A stretch of DNA of 64,000 bases. Source: a virus. Below, one piece after another: positions 51,813 to 60,814 of this stretch; positions within the stretch are counted from its first letter, which is position 1; each line of letters opens with the position of its first letter. Under the pieces are notes generated by a model. It was not told where the DNA came from and did no database searches. It saw only the letters and a list, made by a program, of their open reading frames with translations. A program made the position numbers and the translations under genes. The stretch is taken from IMG/VR virus record IMGVR_UViG_3300031576_000010, positions 1 through 64,000 of that record; one strand, written 5' to 3'.

Positions 51813-54608
51813 TTACGCCGTCGCGGCGCTCTCACCCACGCTGAAGAACGGCGAGTCCACCGAGAACTCACCGAAGATCCTCTTGGCCGGGTACCGAAGG
51901 TTGAAGAAGAACTTGAAGTCGAACCTGGTCGGATCCGTGCTCGACTGGAACACCTGGATGTCGGACGCGAGGTTGATGTCCCTCGACCTGCCGTTCTCGT
52001 CGCGGAACGGACCGATCGCCCCCGACGCGATCAGGGAAGAGAGTGTGACGGCCACGACCGTCTTGATGTCGAAGATGAAGTCGGTCAGGTCTTCCGGCAC
52101 GATGCCGATCAGGTTGGAGTCGACCGCCTGCGAGACGGTCCGGACCGCGTTGTCCTTCTGGGCGCCCGCCGAAATCTCGGCGAACGAGATGAGACCACCG
52201 CCTCCCGGTTCCGTGGTGATGGGGTCGAGCATGAGGAGGCGGCCGGCATCGTTCGTGACGACCAGGACGCCCGCGGGCGCGAGCAAGTGGCGCTCGGCAT
52301 CCAGGTACGTCTGGAACGTGTCGAGGTCGAACCCGGTGATCGTCTTGCGCAACAGTGAGGTCGCGACCGACACGAAGCTGGTGTGACGGGCCGCCACCGC
52401 GACCGCCAGGTAGGTGGAGTTCAGCTCGACGACCGGCTGTGATCCGTCCGGCAGCGTCAGGGTCTTGTCGATGTTGGGCGGGGCGCACAGGATGAACCGG
52501 CCGCGCCCGGGGCTGTCGGCCGCCACCTGGAAGGTCCGCTTGGCCGCGTAGATGAACGTGTGGGCCGTGTCGATGTCGCCGATGTCCGTGTCCCTGAGCA
52601 TCCCGAACCAGCCCCGCCGGAACTTCTTCTCGGTGATGGACGACTTGTTCGTCACGTGGTTCACGAGGGTCGACTGGATCGAGAGCAACTGGGTCGCCGA
52701 GAGGGTCTGGGGCAGGGGCGTCACGATCGCCACTTCCGTGATGGCGAAGTTGTCGAGCCCGTTGTTGATCGCGTTCTGGAAGTCGGCGACCGAGTAGACG
52801 TCGTCGTCGTTCGAGTCCTCGACCTGCACGACGAAGATGCTGGGCGCGTCGTTCTCGAACGCGATCTGCCCCGCAACCGCGAGCGCGTTGTCGGTCGCGG
52901 AATCGCCCACCTGACCGAACACCTGGTCCTGGTTGAACACGCGGAGCGGCACGTTGTAGTCGGTGGAGGGGCGGACGTAATCGTACGAGACGAAGTAGAC
53001 CGACCCGGTCTCCGGCCGGGTGCCCGTCCCCTCGATCGTGAAGGGGAGCTGGGCGGTCGTGAGGCCCAGCACGTTGAGATGCGCGCTGGCCGTCTGGGCC
53101 TGCTGGATCCGGACCTTGGAGGTCTCGCCCTGGGTGGACGACAGGAGGCGGAGCCGGTCGGTCCCGTCGTTCTGCGCGACCGTCGAGAACGCGGATCCGT
53201 ACTGGCTGTGGTCCGTAAGGCGCGCGTTGATGTCGACGATGATGGCGGCGATCGTGATGGCGGCGCCGACGTCCAGCCGACACTCGACCGACCCGTCGCC
53301 GAGCTGCCGGAGCGGCACCTGCGTGTCGTCCAGCTCGAAGATGGTGGTGTGGGCGTCGGACACGCCCTGGTCGAGGATCTGGACCGAGCTGCCCGCCCCG
53401 GTCGTCGGGCTGGTGAGCCGGACGCGCGTGACACCCACGACCGACGCGACCGTCCCGTAGGTTGCGCCGTAGCTGGCGGACGCCAGGAGCGCCGCATTGA
53501 TCTCCCCGACGATCGTGGCGGCCGTGACGGCCGCGCCGATCGTCAAGGTGATGTCGATGTTGCCGCGACCGTCGATGTTGAGCCGGAGGATGTTGTTGCC
53601 CGCCAGCGTGCTGTACGGACCGGCCAGCAGGGTGGTCCACTCGGCCGCGATGGCGCCGTCGACCAGGTCGTCGATCGCGATCTCCAGGACGGACGCGGTC
53701 AAGGTCGAGACGGTCGTGATGACCGGGGTGCCGACCAGCTCGGCGGCCTGATCGATCGACCAGTCGATCACGTCGCCCGCCACGATGAACGGGAACGCAG
53801 ACAGACCGAAGATGGCGGCCGCCGAATTGGTCACGCCCGAGTTGATGCGGATCTGCGAGACGGGCCCCTGGGTCGGGCTGGTGAGCCGGACCTGGTCGTT
53901 GTTGTACACCTCCGCGACCGACCCGTAGGCCGCCCCGTAGGTGCCGCTGGCGATCAGCGCCGTGTTGATGTCGGACACGACCTCCGCGGCGGTCGTGAGG
54001 GCCGGGCTCGCGCCCGCCGTCGTGATGATGATCTGGGCCCTGCCGTCGATCTGGAGGTAGAGCAGGTTGTTGACCGACAGATCGAACGTGTCGTTGATGT
54101 GCGAGTTGACCCGCGCGCGATCGTCGAGCTGGTAGTCGATGTTCTCGTCGAACGTGGTGACGCCAGCGAACGAGCCGACCCGAACGGCCAACCTGACATC
54201 GTCGTTCGCGAGGTCGTCCCGGTCGGTCGCGATCGCCACGTAGTCGATCGTGTAGGTCGCGCCCGCCACGTACCCGTTGTCGCTGATGCGCACGACCGTC
54301 GCGCTGTCGAACGACCAGAGCGCGACGTTCAGCGGGACCCCGTTGACGAACAGGGTCGAGTCGTTCTGGAGCCCGGTGGATGTGTTGGCGAGCGTGGCGG
54401 TGTGGGCGCCGGGTGTCGCCGACACCGTCAGCGCCTCCCCGTTGATGCCTCCCCGCCTGACCGCCTCGTTGGTCGCGCGCTTGAGCTTGTCGCCAGGCCC
54501 GACGAGCGCGAGCGTCTGGGGGACCGACGCGATCGACAGGGCGTTGGGGACGACGACCTCTTGGATGAGGACGCCTGGATCCGTGTAGGTGGTGACTTGA
54601 ACGGCCAT
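51813..54608 (-). CDS. Tail sheath protein with inserted repeat modules
   Basis: 931 residues. The start MAVQVTTYTDPGVLIQEVVV and the C-terminal third (TQTYLDAERHLL-type helices, TVVAVTLSSLIASGAIGPFR, RYPAKRIFGEFSV) are typical of myovirus sheaths that contract to drive the tube. The middle third is enlarged by three related modules (VVSDINTALIASGTYGAAYG, IVGEINAALLASASYGATYG, IVDINARLTDHSQYGSAF), each ending in RLTSPT-like strands. These probably decorate the outside of the sheath. The same module is found once in the protein at 30664. Confidence 0.75.
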   Translation of the reverse strand: MAVQVTTYTDPGVLIQEVVVPNALSIASVPQTLALVGPGDKLKRATNEAVRRGGINGEALTVSATPGAHTATLANTSTGLQNDSTLFVNGVPLNVALWSFDSATVVRISDNGYVAGATYTIDYVAIATDRDDLANDDVRLAVRVGSFAGVTTFDENIDYQLDDRARVNSHINDTFDLSVNNLLYLQIDGRAQIIITTAGASPALTTAAEVVSDINTALIASGTYGAAYGSVAEVYNNDQVRLTSPTQGPVSQIRINSGVTNSAAAIFGLSAFPFIVAGDVIDWSIDQAAELVGTPVITTVSTLTASVLEIAIDDLVDGAIAAEWTTLLAGPYSTLAGNNILRLNIDGRGNIDITLTIGAAVTAATIVGEINAALLASASYGATYGTVASVVGVTRVRLTSPTTGAGSSVQILDQGVSDAHTTIFELDDTQVPLRQLGDGSVECRLDVGAAITIAAIIVDINARLTDHSQYGSAFSTVAQNDGTDRLRLLSSTQGETSKVRIQQAQTASAHLNVLGLTTAQLPFTIEGTGTRPETGSVYFVSYDYVRPSTDYNVPLRVFNQDQVFGQVGDSATDNALAVAGQIAFENDAPSIFVVQVEDSNDDDVYSVADFQNAINNGLDNFAITEVAIVTPLPQTLSATQLLSIQSTLVNHVTNKSSITEKKFRRGWFGMLRDTDIGDIDTAHTFIYAAKRTFQVAADSPGRGRFILCAPPNIDKTLTLPDGSQPVVELNSTYLAVAVAARHTSFVSVATSLLRKTITGFDLDTFQTYLDAERHLLAPAGVLVVTNDAGRLLMLDPITTEPGGGGLISFAEISAGAQKDNAVRTVSQAVDSNLIGIVPEDLTDFIFDIKTVVAVTLSSLIASGAIGPFRDENGRSRDINLASDIQVFQSSTDPTRFDFKFFFNLRYPAKRIFGEFSVDSPFFSVGESAATA

Positions 54609-54697
54609 CTTTCAATCCTCGGAGATGCAGCGGTTGAAGCCCGCGCCAGGCGGACTCATCGTGGGCTCATCCTGGACACCCAGTAGTCGACAACCCA

Positions 54698-56458
54698 TCA
54701 GCTCGGCTCCGGAATCTCTTCGCGGTTGAGCGTGATGGAATCGGTGTAGGTCGTCGTGATTGTGATCGAGTCGGATTCGGGCGTGGTGGTCGGTAGGTCG
54801 AGCGGGTCGACCACGACCGTGATGGTGGAGCCGGCCCCACCAGTCAACACGAACGTGCCGCCCGCCGCCACGTTCACGATCGCGCCCGCCACATCGCCGA
54901 ACGGCGCCCACGTCATGTTGCGAGCGAGCCCGACGATCGCGTACGCGAGCGTCCCGACGCCCGCCGGAGCGGTCGCGCCGACCGAATCGATCCGCACGCC
55001 CGTGATGTTGACCGGCTGGCTCGCCCGGTTGACCGGCAGGCCGGCCGCCTGGACCGACACCGCGATGGAGGACCCATCCCCGCCCGGCAGCGTGAACACG
55101 CCCCCCGCCCCCACCGCTACCGCGGCGCCGGGTACAAGAGCACCGGGCGCCTGCCACTGGAGTGTCAGGGCCGCACCCGCCACGTACGTGAGGGTCCCGA
55201 CTCCCGACAGGGTCGCGCCATCCAGCGCAACGATCTTGACGCCCAGGATGTTGAGCGGCTGGGTGTTGGCCTTGTAGGTGTGGTCGCGGAGCTGGTAGTT
55301 GGGCGGGATCAGGTTGGCCGGGATGGTCCGGTCGACGTAGTCGTAGATGGTGATCGGGACGTTGAACCGGTTGACGTAGACCTTCCCTTCCTTCTCGCCG
55401 TCGGGCAGCGGGATGTCGGCCTCGCCGGCCAACGACCAGTCCGACAGGATGACCTGGAAGTACCGCTCGGTCGCGCCGCCCGCCACCGGCTCGGCGTAGA
55501 CGTGCTCGCCGTAGAACGTGAAGTCCCGGTCGGACATGTAGAGCGACAGGAAGTAGATGAGGAGATCGGTCAGCTCGGTGCGCTCGTTGTCCGAGTCGGC
55601 CCCCACGTCGATGCCGATCGTGAAGCTGGCGCCAGTCCCATACCGGTTGGCGGGCCGGCGGGCCGGGTTGTCCGAGTCGTCCGCCTGCCCGACCGTGAAC
55701 CCCAAGGCTGTCAAGAGAGTGGCGGTCCCGCCCGTCACCTCGATCCGGTTGGGTGTCTCGTGGTCGGACGACCGGTAGTTCCGCGGGTTGGTGGCGGCGG
55801 GCAGAGCGATCGGCTTGGTCGCGCGGACCGGCCCACCCGCCACCAGCTCCAAGAACGTGGAGCCGCCGGTCGTGACCGCGCGCGCCCGCGCATACAGCGC
55901 CTGCACGTTGATGATGTCGGCGAGCTGCTGGGCCGTTACGGCCGCGGGTGTGGGGAACGGGAACGACGGCAGCACCATCGTGCTGGTCCGGTAGTTCACA
56001 CCGTCCGGCTTGGTCCTGAACGCCAGAGTCGGGGGCGTCGTGATGTTCAGGATGGCGGATAGGTTGTAGGGCTGCGGGTTGGTCGCGCGGACTCGCGGTG
56101 GGTACTGCACGTGATCGACGAACGCGCCCGTCAGCCCGATGGGCTTGCGCGCCCCACCCGCCTTTGTGACCGAGATGAGGGGCAACTTCTTGAGGATGTC
56201 GGGGTACTCGCGGATGAGGGTGACGAGGTTCTCGAACGGGTCGGTCGACTGCTGGGAGATCCCGTACTTCCCGATCGTCAGGATCTCGGCGAACCGGGCC
56301 GCCGCAACGGTCGGCTGCGCGAAGAACTGGCGCAGCTCCTCGACGAACGAGTCCTTCGCGGTTTCGACCAGTTGACTGAACCGGAAGTTGTCGCGCGTGT
56401 CGACCGCAAGGGTCGGGACGTTGCGCTTGATCGCGAGGTCGTCGGACGTGAAAGCCAC
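54698..56458 (-). CDS. Virion structural protein with two GAGG beta modules
   Basis: 586 residues from ATG 56458. The first 400 residues include LVETAKDSFVEELRQFFAQP and an aromatic FYGEHVYAEPV segment. The C-terminus carries two tandem copies of a strand module (LTLQWQAPG... AVGAGGVFTL and MTWAPFGD... VAAGGTFVLTG), also present in three other tail proteins. It is expressed from the late motif at 56492-56507. Its position upstream of the sheath suggests a tail or neck part. Confidence 0.6.
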   Translation of the reverse strand: MAFTSDDLAIKRNVPTLAVDTRDNFRFSQLVETAKDSFVEELRQFFAQPTVAAARFAEILTIGKYGISQQSTDPFENLVTLIREYPDILKKLPLISVTKAGGARKPIGLTGAFVDHVQYPPRVRATNPQPYNLSAILNITTPPTLAFRTKPDGVNYRTSTMVLPSFPFPTPAAVTAQQLADIINVQALYARARAVTTGGSTFLELVAGGPVRATKPIALPAATNPRNYRSSDHETPNRIEVTGGTATLLTALGFTVGQADDSDNPARRPANRYGTGASFTIGIDVGADSDNERTELTDLLIYFLSLYMSDRDFTFYGEHVYAEPVAGGATERYFQVILSDWSLAGEADIPLPDGEKEGKVYVNRFNVPITIYDYVDRTIPANLIPPNYQLRDHTYKANTQPLNILGVKIVALDGATLSGVGTLTYVAGAALTLQWQAPGALVPGAAVAVGAGGVFTLPGGDGSSIAVSVQAAGLPVNRASQPVNITGVRIDSVGATAPAGVGTLAYAIVGLARNMTWAPFGDVAGAIVNVAAGGTFVLTGGAGSTITVVVDPLDLPTTTPESDSITITTTYTDSITLNREEIPEPS

Positions 56459-56491
56459 GGGCCTGTGCGGACAGGCTACCGCGAGATCGCA

Positions 56492-56507
56492 CGGAATTTT
56501 AGAAGGG
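56492..56507 (-). promoter_or_regulatory. Candidate late promoter motif
   Basis: On the - strand it reads CCCTTCTAAAATTCCG, ending 33 bp before the ATG at 56458. It matches the copies at 40275 and 62461 at 13 or more positions. Confidence 0.65.
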
Positions 56508-56517
56508 CGGACCCAGC

Positions 56518-56546
56518 TTGCACATGCGTCAAGATTCAGCTAAACT
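56518..56546 (+). promoter_or_regulatory. Promoter for LAGLIDADG gene
   Basis: TTGCAC (56518-56523), 17-bp spacer, TAAACT (56541-56546). The expected start site is about 56553, only 3 bp before GTG 56556. It reads against the late operon. Confidence 0.5.
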
Positions 56547-56555
56547 GACGTAACA

Positions 56556-57476
56556 GTGAGATTAGACCAGGCCGAAGCACGCAAGCTGCATGAGCAAGGG
56601 TTGAATGGTGCCGAGATCGCCAAACGACTCGGGGTGTGGCGCCAGACCGTCACCCACTATTTTCGCTCGATCGGGATCCGGGGCCACCAGTACGGTTTCG
56701 TCAAGACGCTCACGGATCGTCAACGCGCCATGCTGTATGGGACGGTGCTTGGGGACGGGCACCTCAGCCGCCGACAAGAGTCGTACCTTGCCATGAAGCA
56801 CGGATGGGTGCAACGCGCATACCTCACCTGGAAGGTCGAGGAACTTGCGCCGCTGTTCAAGACCACTAAGTTGCATGAAGGGACAACGACGATCCGACAC
56901 AAGACCTATCGGTTCGCCCAGATACATTCACGAGTACATCCACTACTGGGAGATGCACGCCGGCTGTTCTACACGGATGGCGGCAAGAAGACGGTAACGC
57001 ACGACGTGCTCGACGCCCTCGACAAGCTCGGGCCGTTGCTTTCGCTCGCACTGGCCGTCTGGTACATGGACGACGGGTCGCTGTACGACGATGGTCGCTA
57101 CGCGCAGATCACGCTTGGTGGAATGAGCCAGCCAGCATATCGACGGACTGCCGAGTGGTTTTGTCAACGAGGGTTCGCGGGCGCGATTGGCAAGCACACA
57201 ACCAAGAACAGCGTGGTGTTCCGAATGCACGCTCAAGGATCGCGCAGGTTTGCCAAGACCATCATCCCGCACATCTACCCGAGCATGAGGTACAAGATCC
57301 CATCCTCGTTGGAAGACCCACCAATACGATCTGTCTCGACTACTTGTTCCGCATGTGGATCGTTGATTACGCGTCCGAAGTCGCACGCGAGATCCTACAG
57401 CCTGTTCTGCTCACGTGAGTGTTACCACGAAGCGCGACGCGCTCGGCTCAAGTCGTTAGCCCGAGAACACGGATGA
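56556..57476 (+). CDS. LAGLIDADG homing endonuclease with HTH and zinc tail
   Basis: 306 residues from GTG 56556. An N-terminal helix-turn-helix (EQGLNGAEIAKRLGVWRQTV) is followed by LAGLIDADG motifs LYGTVLGDGHL and LAVWYMDDGSL with their acidic residues, and a C-terminal CSACGS ... FCSRECYHEAR zinc motif. It lies against the direction of the late operon, with its own promoter, and its 3' end overlaps the convergent neck-like gene by 29 bp. Confidence 0.85.
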   Translation: MRLDQAEARKLHEQGLNGAEIAKRLGVWRQTVTHYFRSIGIRGHQYGFVKTLTDRQRAMLYGTVLGDGHLSRRQESYLAMKHGWVQRAYLTWKVEELAPLFKTTKLHEGTTTIRHKTYRFAQIHSRVHPLLGDARRLFYTDGGKKTVTHDVLDALDKLGPLLSLALAVWYMDDGSLYDDGRYAQITLGGMSQPAYRRTAEWFCQRGFAGAIGKHTTKNSVVFRMHAQGSRRFAKTIIPHIYPSMRYKIPSSLEDPPIRSVSTTCSACGSLITRPKSHARSYSLFCSRECYHEARRARLKSLAREHG

Positions 57477-58005
57477 GAAGGCCCTCGTAGTCCGTGCGGA
57501 GTTTAGTCTGCACGTACTCCTCCATCCCCTTCTCAAGGAAGTGGGTGGGCTCAGATCCTGGATGCCACCACGGTGGACCACCAGGGTTACGAAGCATGTG
57601 CTTCGCGGTGGCAACTCGGAACGTCTTCTCGCCATCGATTATCAGCGGGATCGTCACCGCCTTGGTGCCGTCCCGCAGATACCAGGCGTTGTGTGCGTTG
57701 AGAAGGTACTGCATCTTGTGAGGACGCACGCCTACGGACCTCCAGTAGGCGTAGGGCTTGGTGTTTCCGATGTAGCCCATCGCCTTGGCGACGTCGTACC
57801 GGCTGAACCACGACTGGTCGAGTCCGCCACCCGACGGGTTCTTCCACAGGCGCGACGCGTACGCCCGGATGGTCGCGAGCGCCCCCTCAGTGATCTCGCG
57901 GATGGCGTACATCTTGTAGACCTCCCAGAAGCGCGGGTCCGCCATACGGGCGAGGAAGTTGTGGTCGGCGACCACCTGGAACGTGATGGCGGGCACCCCT
58001 AGCAC
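57448..58005 (-). CDS. Neck / tail-completion protein, HK97 gp10-like
   Basis: 185 residues. GTG 58005 was chosen because it overlaps the previous stop and begins VLGVPAITFQVVADHNFLAR. The body (EVYKMYAIREITEGALATIR, KNPSGGGLDQSWFSRYD, KPYAYWRSVGVRPHKMQYLL, KTFRVATAKHMLRNPGGPPW) follows the helix-then-beta pattern of HK97 gp10-like neck proteins. The assignment is by pattern and context. Confidence 0.55.
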   Translation of the reverse strand: MLGVPAITFQVVADHNFLARMADPRFWEVYKMYAIREITEGALATIRAYASRLWKNPSGGGLDQSWFSRYDVAKAMGYIGNTKPYAYWRSVGVRPHKMQYLLNAHNAWYLRDGTKAVTIPLIIDGEKTFRVATAKHMLRNPGGPPWWHPGSEPTHFLEKGMEEYVQTKLRTDYEGLLIRVLGLTT

Positions 58006-58262
58006 CTCCGCCGCGCGTACTCGTGGCGGGGCGACAGCGCGACCGATCGGAGCGCTTCTGGTGTGCAAAGACGGAGGGGGATCGAGAAGGACGGGAGCAG
58101 TCCCTTCGTGACCTTGATGTTCTTCAGCTCGAACGCTTGGCCCAACGAGGCGACGTGGTTGTAGCCGTAGTACAGCGGCTGACGACCAGCTCCGCAGCAG
58201 TTGCAGGTCTGGTGGTTCCAGCAGAGCGTCGTGGTGCTGCTGTAGCTGGTGTCGGGCGCCAT
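57999..58262 (-). CDS. Small cysteine-cluster protein, 87 aa
   Basis: MAPDTSYSSTTTLCWNHQTC then NCCGAG near the start suggests a zinc knuckle; the rest is strand-like. It overlaps the intein-bearing gene's stop and the next gene's start. Family unknown. Confidence 0.5.
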   Translation of the reverse strand: MAPDTSYSSTTTLCWNHQTCNCCGAGRQPLYYGYNHVASLGQAFELKNIKVTKGLLPSFSIPLRLCTPEALRSVALSPRHEYARRRC

Positions 58263-60814
58263 CAGAATACCTGGCCGATCATCTCGTCACGCTGGGGTCG
58301 CCGGCAACTGAACCCCTGCGAGATGAAGATGCCCTTCGGGTCATGATAGTCGAACGCGGTCAGGTCGTACCGGACCCCCACATGCGTGCCCTCGCGGAAC
58401 TCGATGAACGCCTTCTGCTGGATCAGGTTGACCTCGGGGGGCACGACGACGTCTGGATCCTGAGCGACCAGGTCGTCGAAGTGGCGGAGTGGCACGGTCC
58501 ACCAACGATGGTTCCCGTCCGAATCCACCACCCCCATGCCGCCCCGCTCCCTCGTCTTGGTCGGCAACCCCTTGAGCACCCGGATGAACGGCTCGTCGAG
58601 CCGTGGGTACCGGATCCGCGCGATCTCGAAGAACGGGCTCTTGTCGGTCACGAGCGCACGCGTGAGGGTCACGCGCAACTGGATCGTCCCTCCCGCCGCC
58701 ACCGACAGGCTCGGGAGGGTCGCGATCGACACGTACGGGCCCGCGTTGATCGACACCTCGACCAGCACGGACGTGCCGGCTGGTTGTCGGATGTAGCTGT
58801 CGACCCGGAACTGGAACGGGTTGACCGACGCGACGACGCCGGGCGCCCCGATCGTGAAGACGGGTGATGTGATGGTTGCGGTCAGCAGGCCGGTCGCGAT
58901 CTGGAGGCGGTACGGCTGGAACTCGGTGAACAGCGAGGTGCCCACGAGCGTGACGGCCGGGTCGATCGACGCGACGTGCAACTCGTGGTACCCGAACTTC
59001 GTGTAGCCCGGCACGATGCCGGTCCCGTAGCAGTTGTGAACCGTGACACCGTTCGCGACGAACTGATGGTCCTCCTCCACGGTCAAGTCGTACACAGGTT
59101 CGAGGACATCGTTTCGCTCGACGGACCGGACAAACGGAACCTTCCGCTGCACGACGGGCTCGGGTCCACGTCTTGCCGCCCTGGTGCTCTCCGCTTGGTC
59201 AATGCACGCCGCTAGCTTGGCACTCTTGCGCGCGTTGAAGAACCCGACTCGCGTTTGGAACGCTTGCACGTGGGCAAGGGCCGAAATATCCAGTGCGTAC
59301 AGTCTCCGATAGCCGCGCTCCGAACGCCACGTTGCCTTGTACTCGTGGATTGTTGACCGGATTCCGAGCCCCATCAGGAGTAGCTGCACGTCCTGCAAAA
59401 GCGGATAGGAGACGGATGCCAGCGAGAGACTCACCCGGCCGCCGGCCCCACCAACGCTGCCGTCCGTGGAGAACAACCCGGAAAGGAAGCCGCGCACACA
59501 CTCCACGGACGCTCCAAAGATATGCGCAGGCGCGCGACGGGCAGCGGGGTCCGCGCGCTTGTCCAGCCCCAATGCTCCCAGGAAGTCGGCCAGCCCCTTA
59601 ATCCGCCAGGAGACCGTCGCCATTGGCGCCGGCTCCGAGAGGACGAGGTTACTCTGCCGGTCCCACTTACGCTCGATCACCTCCGTCTGCGTCCCACACC
59701 AGCCGTGTACAACCTCTTGTAGGTGGTCGAGGTCCGCGCGGTCCACGATGGAGGAGCAGACCGTCACGATCGGGTACTTGCCCTTTCCCACCGAACCGTC
59801 CCCGAGAACGTAGCCCAGGAGAAGTCCAACATCGAATCCATCGCTATCTGGGAACTTGTAGTCCAGACTCTTGTCCGGACGAGCGGTCAGATCAGAAACG
59901 GCCGCGATAGGGACGGGCAGCGGCGAGACTGATTCCCCCTCTGGGGGGGCGAAGTCGAGTCTGTCGCCCTCCTCCAGGTCGCCCACCTCCAGCCAGCCGC
60001 GTTCCGCCATACGAATGAAGTGATCTGGAGTCGCACGAATGGAGAGCCCCCAGTTCGTCGTGACCGTCATGGTCTCGCGGATACCGGTCTGAAACGCCGT
60101 TGCCCTCCGCCATGCCTTACCGGACCAGACCTCGAACGGTTCACCCACCAAGTCCTCGACAGCGACCAATCCTCGGCCGCGCACGAACACGCGGGTGTCT
60201 CCAGAAACGCACGATCGACACTTGCCGTCCGGCTGTTTGCTTGTTTGCTTGTAGCAGGAGCACAGCGGGTAGACCGCGTTCGTGACGGTCGTCTGATCGA
60301 CCTGCGGGTTGAAGTTGGGGGTGTGGAGCAGCGACCTGGAGAACGTGATCGAGTTGCTGTAGGGACCGCCTGACGACGGCAGGAACGCGCTGTCGATCGA
60401 GACGGTCAGGTAGCTGCCGCTCGACTCCAGCTTGAAGATGCCGCCCGCCCGCACGTCGACCGTCGGGGCGGCGGTCCCGCCGGGCGGCGTCCACACGATC
60501 GTCCTGGCGGCTCCCGCGACCGTCAGGACCAGGGTGCCGGCGCCCGTGGGTGTCCGGTGGGAGAACGCGGCGATCGCGACGCCGGGGATCGGGGTGGCCT
60601 CCAGGATGGCGGACTGGGGGATCTCGTGCCACAGATCGGCCGCCAACCCGACGCCCAACACCTTGTCGATGTGGGCCTTCAGCATCTTGAAGATCGACTG
60701 GTCACCTCGAATGCGCGCGTCTACTCCCGTACCGGAGTATCGACCAAGATAACCAACGGCCAGATGCTTACCTTGCACCCGAACAAACCCACCCCGCCCA
60801 ACACCAGTGGTCAT
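58262..60814 (-). CDS. Virion structural protein interrupted by an intein
   Basis: 850 residues before splicing, about 457 after. The extein start (MTTGVGRGGFVRVQGKHLAV) is followed by one W-PPGG / RAGGIFKL module shared with other tail proteins, then a zinc motif C185-x-C187 ... C199-x2-C595 that the intein splits. After the intein come YGTGIVPGYTKFGYHELHVA, a second strand-rich domain (IRQPAGTSVLVEVSINAG) and an ending with FREGTHVGVRYDLTAFDYHD. It is probably a neck or baseplate part. Removal of the intein should rebuild the metal site, so splicing is likely essential. Confidence 0.75.
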   Translation of the reverse strand: MTTGVGRGGFVRVQGKHLAVGYLGRYSGTGVDARIRGDQSIFKMLKAHIDKVLGVGLAADLWHEIPQSAILEATPIPGVAIAAFSHRTPTGAGTLVLTVAGAARTIVWTPPGGTAAPTVDVRAGGIFKLESSGSYLTVSIDSAFLPSSGGPYSNSITFSRSLLHTPNFNPQVDQTTVTNAVYPLCSCYKQTSKQPDGKCRSCVSGDTRVFVRGRGLVAVEDLVGEPFEVWSGKAWRRATAFQTGIRETMTVTTNWGLSIRATPDHFIRMAERGWLEVGDLEEGDRLDFAPPEGESVSPLPVPIAAVSDLTARPDKSLDYKFPDSDGFDVGLLLGYVLGDGSVGKGKYPIVTVCSSIVDRADLDHLQEVVHGWCGTQTEVIERKWDRQSNLVLSEPAPMATVSWRIKGLADFLGALGLDKRADPAARRAPAHIFGASVECVRGFLSGLFSTDGSVGGAGGRVSLSLASVSYPLLQDVQLLLMGLGIRSTIHEYKATWRSERGYRRLYALDISALAHVQAFQTRVGFFNARKSAKLAACIDQAESTRAARRGPEPVVQRKVPFVRSVERNDVLEPVYDLTVEEDHQFVANGVTVHNCYGTGIVPGYTKFGYHELHVASIDPAVTLVGTSLFTEFQPYRLQIATGLLTATITSPVFTIGAPGVVASVNPFQFRVDSYIRQPAGTSVLVEVSINAGPYVSIATLPSLSVAAGGTIQLRVTLTRALVTDKSPFFEIARIRYPRLDEPFIRVLKGLPTKTRERGGMGVVDSDGNHRWWTVPLRHFDDLVAQDPDVVVPPEVNLIQQKAFIEFREGTHVGVRYDLTAFDYHDPKGIFISQGFSCRRPQRDEMIGQVF
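59033..60211 (-). mobile_element. LAGLIDADG intein, 393 residues
   Basis: Residues 202-594 of the host protein. It opens with the splice block CVSGDTRVFVRGRG (Cys1), has the block-B TPDHF histidine, two LAGLIDADG motifs (LLLGYVLGDGS and LSGLFSTDGSV), and ends in the block F-G pattern YDLTVEEDHQFVANGVTVHN, followed by Cys+1. All residues for splicing and the homing-nuclease acidic residues are present. Confidence 0.9.
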
